Below are positions 6,952 through 10,944 of a stretch of 10,944 nucleotides of DNA, piece after piece. The stretch is from contig CAMWNY010000045.1 in NCBI GenBank assembly GCA_947175775.1, forward strand, positions 1 through 10,944, in the 5' to 3' direction. The notes beneath the pieces were generated by a model. The model was not told where the DNA came from, did no database searches, and was given only the letters and a program-made list of their open reading frames with translations. The stretch is from an uncultured Lachnospiraceae bacterium. Lineage in GTDB: Bacteria > Bacillota > Clostridia > Lachnospirales > Lachnospiraceae. Position 1 is the first letter of the stretch. Each line of letters starts with the position of its first letter. The position numbers and the translations under genes were made by a program.

Positions 6952-6989
6952 ACAGGTGCATCGTGCAGTAACGACTGCACCTGTTTTTT
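6952..6989 (+). terminator. Intrinsic terminator/attenuator between malE and malF
   Basis: A 9-bp perfect stem (ACAGGTGCA at 6952-6960, TGCACCTGT at 6976-6984) is extended inside by TCGT/ACGA pairing (6961-6964 with 6971-6974, one bulged C). It is followed by five further Ts (6985-6989). It lies 37 nt after the malE stop. Since malF lacks a convincing promoter of its own, partial read-through is likely, giving more malE than malFGQ mRNA. A competing inner stem, GTGCAGT/ACTGCAC (6963-6969 with 6974-6980), is also possible. Confidence 0.85.
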
Positions 6990-7081
6990 ACAAAAACCAT
7001 AGTTGCAGACAAAAGATATTGGTAGCTATGAAGGTACTGAATAGTTACAGAATTAAAAAATGGAAAGAAAGGTGAACGATT

Positions 7082-7924
7082 ATGGAAAAAGCAATAAAAC
7101 GATATTTCCCAATATTCGCACTGCCTACCCTTGCGGCATTTACAATTGGATTTATCCTTCCGTTTTTATTAGGCGTGTATTTATCCTTCTGTGAATTTAC
7201 CACAGTAACGGATTCCAAATTTGTCGGATTTAAAAATTATATCAGAATTTGGGGCGATTCCACCTTTACGCACTCCCTTTGGTATACGGCGCTGTTTACG
7301 ATTGTGTCGGTGCTGTTCATTAATATTATTGCCTTTGCGGTGGCAATGCTTCTGACAAAAGGAATTAAGGGAACAAATGTTTTTAGAACAGTATTTTTTA
7401 TGCCGAACTTAATCGGCGGTATTATTTTGGGTTACATTTGGCAGCTTATCCTGAACGGTCTTTTGGCAAATCTTGAGCGTACATTGACTTACAATTCCGC
7501 TTACGGCTTTTGGGGACTGGTAATCCTCATGTGCTGGCAGCAGGTCGGATACATGATGATTATTTATATTGCGGGTATTCAGAACATTCCCGGCGATTTG
7601 ATTGAGGCGGCAAAGATTGACGGTGCAAACAACAGGCAGCTGTTAAGACACGTAACGCTTCCGATGGTAATGCCGTCCATCACTATCTGCTCGTTCTTAA
7701 CCTTAACCAATTCCTTCAAGCTCTTTGATCAAAACCTTGCACTGACTGCAGGTGAGCCGTCGAACAAGTCGGAGATGCTCGCCCTTAATATTTTTAACAC
7801 GTTCTATGGCAGAAACGGCTGGGAAGGTGTCGGTCAGGCGAAGGCGGTAATATTCTTTATTCTTGTGGCAGTTATCGCGATTGTCCAGCTTCGCGCAACG
7901 AGAGATAAGGAGGTGCAGGCATAA
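7082..7924 (+). CDS. malF: Malto-oligosaccharide ABC transporter permease, MalF type
   Basis: This integral membrane subunit would form the translocation channel with the following permease. About six hydrophobic segments are visible (roughly residues 12-36, 68-92, 100-124, 143-166, 198-215 and 250-272). The EAA loop that docks on the ATPase reads E-A-A-K-I-D-G-A from Glu175, followed by L-P-M-V-M-P. At 280 residues it is the short Gram-positive type, without the large periplasmic P2 loop of E. coli MalF. The ATG at 7082 has an AAAGGTGA site (7068-7075) 6 nt upstream. The 167-nt gap after malE holds the terminator and a weak imperfect hairpin (7022-7048), with no strong promoter seen. It is translationally coupled to the next gene. 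The sugar specificity follows from context. Confidence 0.93.
   Translation: MEKAIKRYFPIFALPTLAAFTIGFILPFLLGVYLSFCEFTTVTDSKFVGFKNYIRIWGDSTFTHSLWYTALFTIVSVLFINIIAFAVAMLLTKGIKGTNVFRTVFFMPNLIGGIILGYIWQLILNGLLANLERTLTYNSAYGFWGLVILMCWQQVGYMMIIYIAGIQNIPGDLIEAAKIDGANNRQLLRHVTLPMVMPSITICSFLTLTNSFKLFDQNLALTAGEPSNKSEMLALNIFNTFYGRNGWEGVGQAKAVIFFILVAVIAIVQLRATRDKEVQA
7906..7915 (+). promoter_or_regulatory. Full-length Shine-Dalgarno site for malG inside malF
   Basis: TAAGGAGGTG, fully complementary to the usual 3' end of bacterial 16S rRNA, lies within the last codons of malF, 8 nt before the malG ATG. With the TAATG stop/start overlap at 7922-7926 it implies tight translational coupling and equal amounts of the two permeases. 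Confidence 0.85.
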
Positions 7925-8766
7925 TGTCAGACGTAAGAAAAGCAAAACACGGCGGACTTTTAACGGCGGTTTTTTCCGTGGTATCCCTGTTTTATGTCAT
8001 GCCGATAATCATTGTGCTGTATAATTCATTTAAAAAGAAAATCTTTATCAGCAACCGTCCGTTCTCACTGCCTGACGCAAAATCGTTTGTCGGACTGGAG
8101 AACTATATCAGCGGTATTGAGAAAATCGAGCTTCCCAAGGCGTTTGGTTATTCACTCTTTATCACGGTCTGCTCTGTGTTTGTGATTATCCTCTGCACTT
8201 CCATGTGCGCATGGTACATCACAAGAGTAAAAAATAAATTTACGTCAGGAATGTATATGCTCTTTGCATTTTCCATGATTGTACCGTTCCAAATGGTTAT
8301 GTTTACGCTGTCGAAAATTGCAGATATGTTGCATTTGGGCAATCCGGTTGGTATAATTATTGTATATCTCGGCTTTGGTGCAGGACTTGCGGTGTTCATG
8401 TTCTGCGGCTTTGTAAAGTCGATACCGCTCGAAATCGAGGAGGCGGCGATGATTGACGGCTGTACGCCCATTCAAACGTACTTTAAGATTGTATTTCCCG
8501 TAATGAAACCGACGGCAATTTCGGTTGCGATTTTGGAGGCAATGTGGGTTTGGAACGACTATCTTCTGCCGTATCTTGTACTTGATATTAAGAAATATAA
8601 GACAATTCCCATTGCGATACAGTATTTGAAAGGCGGATACGGCGCAATTGATATGGGCGCCATGATGGCGATGATTGTGATTGCGATTATTCCGATTATT
8701 ATTTTCTATATTTCATGCCAAAAATATATTATTGAGGGCGTTGTCGCAGGAGCGGTAAAAGGTTAA
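7924..8766 (+). CDS. malG: Malto-oligosaccharide ABC transporter permease, MalG type
   Basis: This is the second channel subunit and partner of the preceding permease. It has 280 residues and about six membrane segments, starting near residues 12-31 (V-F-S-V-V-S-L-F-Y-V-M-P). The ATPase-docking EAA loop is E-E-A-A-M-I-D-G-C at residues 172-180, followed by F-P-V-M-K-P. The W-N-D-Y-L-L-P motif after the EAA loop is typical of MalG-like carbohydrate permeases. Its ATG shares one base with the malF TAA, and it has a perfect ribosome site. The gene is followed after 25 nt by malQ, which argues for one operon. No nucleotide-binding subunit lies in the window, so the pair must use an ATPase encoded elsewhere. 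Confidence 0.94.
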   Translation: MSDVRKAKHGGLLTAVFSVVSLFYVMPIIIVLYNSFKKKIFISNRPFSLPDAKSFVGLENYISGIEKIELPKAFGYSLFITVCSVFVIILCTSMCAWYITRVKNKFTSGMYMLFAFSMIVPFQMVMFTLSKIADMLHLGNPVGIIIVYLGFGAGLAVFMFCGFVKSIPLEIEEAAMIDGCTPIQTYFKIVFPVMKPTAISVAILEAMWVWNDYLLPYLVLDIKKYKTIPIAIQYLKGGYGAIDMGAMMAMIVIAIIPIIIFYISCQKYIIEGVVAGAVKG

Positions 8767-8791
8767 ATACGAAGAGAAGGGAACATGCAAA

Positions 8792-10276
8792 ATGAGAAGA
8801 TGTGGCGTATTGATGCCGGTATCGAGTATTCCGACCCGGTTTGGCATAGGAGGCTTTTCAAAAGAAGCATATGATTTTGTGGACTTTTTGGCAGCGTCCG
8901 GACAGTCGCTTTGGCAGATTCTTCCCCTTGGTCCTACGGGATACGGGGATTCTCCTTATCAATCCTTTTCGACCTTTGCGGGCAATCCGTACTATATTTG
9001 TCTTGACAGGCTGATTGAAGACGGACTGCTCACCGAAAAGGAGTGCTTGGAGGCGGATTTCGGTGACGATGCGGGAAAAGTCGATTACGAAAAGATTTAC
9101 AATACAAGATTTGCATTGCTGCGAAAAGCGTTTGACCGGTCAAATATCGGTGATAGCGAGGACTACCGCAGATTTGTCGAAGAAAACAGCCAGTGGCTGA
9201 AGGATTATGCGATGTATATGGCAGTTAAGGACTCGCTTGACGGTATTTCGTGGATTGAGTGGGACGAGGGGCTTCGTCTGAGAAAGCCTGAGGTGATGGC
9301 GGAATATGAGGAGAAGCTTGCCGATGAAATCGCGTTTTACTGCTACCAGCAGTTTCTGTTTTCCACACAATGGCTTGCGTTGAAAGCATATGCGAACAAA
9401 AAAGGAATTGAAATTATCGGTGACATTCCGATTTACGTGGCATTTGACAGTGCCGATACGTGGGCAAGTCCGGAGCTTTTCCAGCTTGATGAAGAAAATT
9501 ATCCGGTGGCGGTTGCGGGCTGCCCGCCGGATGCGTTCTCGGCGACCGGACAGCTTTGGGGTAATCCGCTTTACCGTTGGGAATACCATGAGGAGACGGG
9601 CTTTGCGTGGTGGATACGCAGGCTGGCACATTGCTTCAAATTGTATGATGTGGTGCGTATCGACCATTTCCGCGGGTTTGACGAATACTGGTCCATTCCG
9701 TACGGCGACGCTACCGCACAGAATGGCGTGTGGAAAAAAGGTCCGGGATACAAGTTGTTTGAGACGGTGAAAAAAGCGCTTGGCAACCGTGCAGTCATTG
9801 CGGAGGATTTGGGATTTTTGACCCCGAGCGTATTAAAGCTTGTGAAAAAGACGGGCTATCCGGGTATGAAGGTTTTGCAGTTTGCGTTTGATTCGCGGGA
9901 GGAGAGCGACTATCTTCCTTATAATTATCCGAAAAACTGTGTGGTCTATACGGGAACGCACGACAATGATACCGTAAACGGCTGGATTACTGCAATGAGC
10001 AGAAAAGACCTGGCGTTTGCGAAGAAGTATTTGGGTGTGAAACGAAACGCGGCGGTCTGTGACAGCTTAATCCGTGCGGCGCTTGGGTGCGTGGCGGATA
10101 CGGCGGTTATTCCCATACAGGACTATTTGGAGCTTGGCGGTGAGGCGCGGATTAACACACCGTCCACACTCGGCGGAAACTGGGAGTGGAGAATGGAGAG
10201 CGGCGCGTGCACGCCGGAGCTTTCAAAGCGTATGCTGGAGCTTGCACGGCTTTACGGAAGAGCAAAAAGACATTAG
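8792..10276 (+). CDS. malQ: 4-alpha-glucanotransferase (amylomaltase, GH77)
   Basis: This cytoplasmic disproportionating enzyme transfers alpha-1,4-glucan segments between malto-oligosaccharides. It releases glucose and makes longer chains that phosphorylase can use. The 494 residues match a compact bacterial GH77 enzyme. The N-terminus has S-S-I-P-T-R-F-G-I-G and L-P-L-G-P-T-G-Y-G-D-S-P-Y. The three catalytic acids are visible: nucleophile Asp291 in R-I-D-H-F-R-G, acid/base Glu338 in A-E-D-L-G, and Asp391 in G-T-H-D-N-D-T. These lie at nearly the same positions as in Thermus aquaticus amylomaltase (293, 340, 395). The C-terminus has N-T-P-S-T-L-G-G-N-W-E-W-R. ATG 8792 is chosen; a nearer ATG at 8785 is out of frame and too close to the AAGG site at 8777-8780. 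It sits between malG and the second regulator with small gaps, so it is part of the uptake operon. Confidence 0.96.
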   Translation: MRRCGVLMPVSSIPTRFGIGGFSKEAYDFVDFLAASGQSLWQILPLGPTGYGDSPYQSFSTFAGNPYYICLDRLIEDGLLTEKECLEADFGDDAGKVDYEKIYNTRFALLRKAFDRSNIGDSEDYRRFVEENSQWLKDYAMYMAVKDSLDGISWIEWDEGLRLRKPEVMAEYEEKLADEIAFYCYQQFLFSTQWLALKAYANKKGIEIIGDIPIYVAFDSADTWASPELFQLDEENYPVAVAGCPPDAFSATGQLWGNPLYRWEYHEETGFAWWIRRLAHCFKLYDVVRIDHFRGFDEYWSIPYGDATAQNGVWKKGPGYKLFETVKKALGNRAVIAEDLGFLTPSVLKLVKKTGYPGMKVLQFAFDSREESDYLPYNYPKNCVVYTGTHDNDTVNGWITAMSRKDLAFAKKYLGVKRNAAVCDSLIRAALGCVADTAVIPIQDYLELGGEARINTPSTLGGNWEWRMESGACTPELSKRMLELARLYGRAKRH

Positions 10277-10293
10277 AGGAATGGAGTGGTTAG

Positions 10294-10944
10294 GTGTTTG
10301 AACCGACAATTAAGGACATTGCAAAAATATGCGGTGTGGGCGTTAGCACGGTATCGAGGGCAATTAACAATCACCCCGACATTAATCCGGCTACTAAGGA
10401 GAAAATACTTGAGACCATCAAGGAATATGGCTATGTCCCAAACGACAGTGCGCGCAACTTAAAGCGCTCGGACGCGAGGGCGATTGCGGTGCTTGTCAAG
10501 GGTATTGCCAATCCGTTCTTTACCAATATGATAGCCACAATTGAGCAGGAATGCAAGAAAAAGGGCTATGCGATGGAGCTTTCCCATATTGAATCTGACG
10601 AAGATGAGGTAGATGTTGCACAAAAAGTAGTGAAAGAAAAGCGGCTTCGTGGTATAATATTTCTCGGAGGATATTTTTCGCGCTCGGAGGAGAAGCTGAA
10701 AAAGCTGAACGTTCCGTTTGTATTCAGTACGGCGGGCGGAATTCCGGAGAATATATCGAAGGACTCGTACTCCAATATCGGAGTCGATGACCGTTTGGAA
10801 AGCGAGCGGATGGTGGATTATCTGATTCGTCTTGGTCATCAGCGGATTGCGATTATTGCGGCGGAGACCTATGAGGAATGCATTGGCAGGCTGCGTCTTG
10901 AGGGGTATTATGACGCCCTGAAAAAACATGGGATTGCCTGTCTA
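10294..10944 (+). CDS. LacI-family regulator, 5' part (cut by right window edge), MalR-like
   Basis: The first 217 residues are present with no stop before the window ends; the family is usually 330-345 long. The start is GTG at 10294: an in-frame TAG at 10291 excludes anything further upstream, and GGAG at 10283-10286 is well spaced. The helix-turn-helix covers about residues 6-27 (I-A-K-I-C-G-V-G-V-S-T-V-S-R-A-I-N), the hinge 50-58 (N-D-S-A-R-N-L, likely intercalating Leu56), and the effector domain begins near 62 with I-A-V-L-V-K-G-I-A-N-P-F-F. It follows malQ by 17 nt, so it is probably cotranscribed and represses its own operon by binding the array before malE; maltose-type sugars are the expected inducers. 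This is contextual inference. The protein is closer to the family norm than the regulator at 657. Confidence 0.93.
   Translation, partial: MFEPTIKDIAKICGVGVSTVSRAINNHPDINPATKEKILETIKEYGYVPNDSARNLKRSDARAIAVLVKGIANPFFTNMIATIEQECKKKGYAMELSHIESDEDEVDVAQKVVKEKRLRGIIFLGGYFSRSEEKLKKLNVPFVFSTAGGIPENISKDSYSNIGVDDRLESERMVDYLIRLGHQRIAIIAAETYEECIGRLRLEGYYDALKKHGIACL

Noticed and set aside
9140..9667. 175-codon open frame on the minus strand within malQ
   Set aside because: It lies wholly opposite conserved GH77 motifs, has no family signature and looks like a coding shadow.
10653..10658. Perfect TATAAT inside the second regulator gene
   Set aside because: No -35-like sequence at suitable distance, and it lies in conserved coding sequence (R-G-I-I-F).
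10459..10929. 156-codon open frame on the minus strand opposite the second regulator
   Set aside because: The + strand encodes an unmistakable LacI-family protein through this whole stretch; the antisense product shows no recognisable features.

Overview
The window looks like chromosomal DNA of a Gram-positive gut anaerobe of the Lachnospiraceae (Roseburia / Eubacterium rectale / Butyrivibrio-like). This rests on moderate GC with AT-rich intergenic gaps, strong Shine-Dalgarno sites, a class B sortase, a lipoprotein-type sugar-binding protein and several LacI-family regulators. The assignment is inference from gene content and style. All genes read left to right on the + strand. No RNA gene, insertion sequence, phage gene or CRISPR array is visible.

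Layout. (1) 1-501: the 3' part of a class B sortase, closed by a strong terminator (527-556). (2) 538-5219: a first LacI-family regulator with its own promoter and two back-to-back CG-centred operators, then a compact glycogen/maltodextrin phosphorylase (glgP), then a UDP-glucose 6-dehydrogenase (ugd). (3) 5220-5507: a 288-nt control region with a long hairpin, an extended -10 promoter and a strictly phased tandem array of 12-bp operators. (4) 5508-10944: a malto-oligosaccharide uptake operon: binding lipoprotein (malE), an intergenic terminator/attenuator, two permeases (malF, malG; TAATG overlap), 4-alpha-glucanotransferase (malQ) and a second LacI-family regulator cut by the right edge. No intergenic gap exceeds 300 nt.

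How the genes work together (inference from families). MalEFG would import malto-oligosaccharides. No ABC ATPase is encoded here, so an MsmK/MsmX-type ATPase elsewhere is probably shared. MalQ rearranges the chains and GlgP phosphorolyses them to glucose-1-phosphate. After conversion to UDP-glucose by a uridylyltransferase not seen here, Ugd would divert some carbon to UDP-glucuronate for surface polysaccharide. Two LacI-type repressors with near-identical recognition helices, and two promoter regions with related CG-centred palindromes, suggest a small cross-connected sugar-responsive circuit.

The enzyme and transporter families are all well known. The least ordinary signals are regulatory: the 12-bp-phased operator array before malE, the 13-bp-spaced operator pair before the first lacI gene, and the malE-malF terminator with competing pairings.
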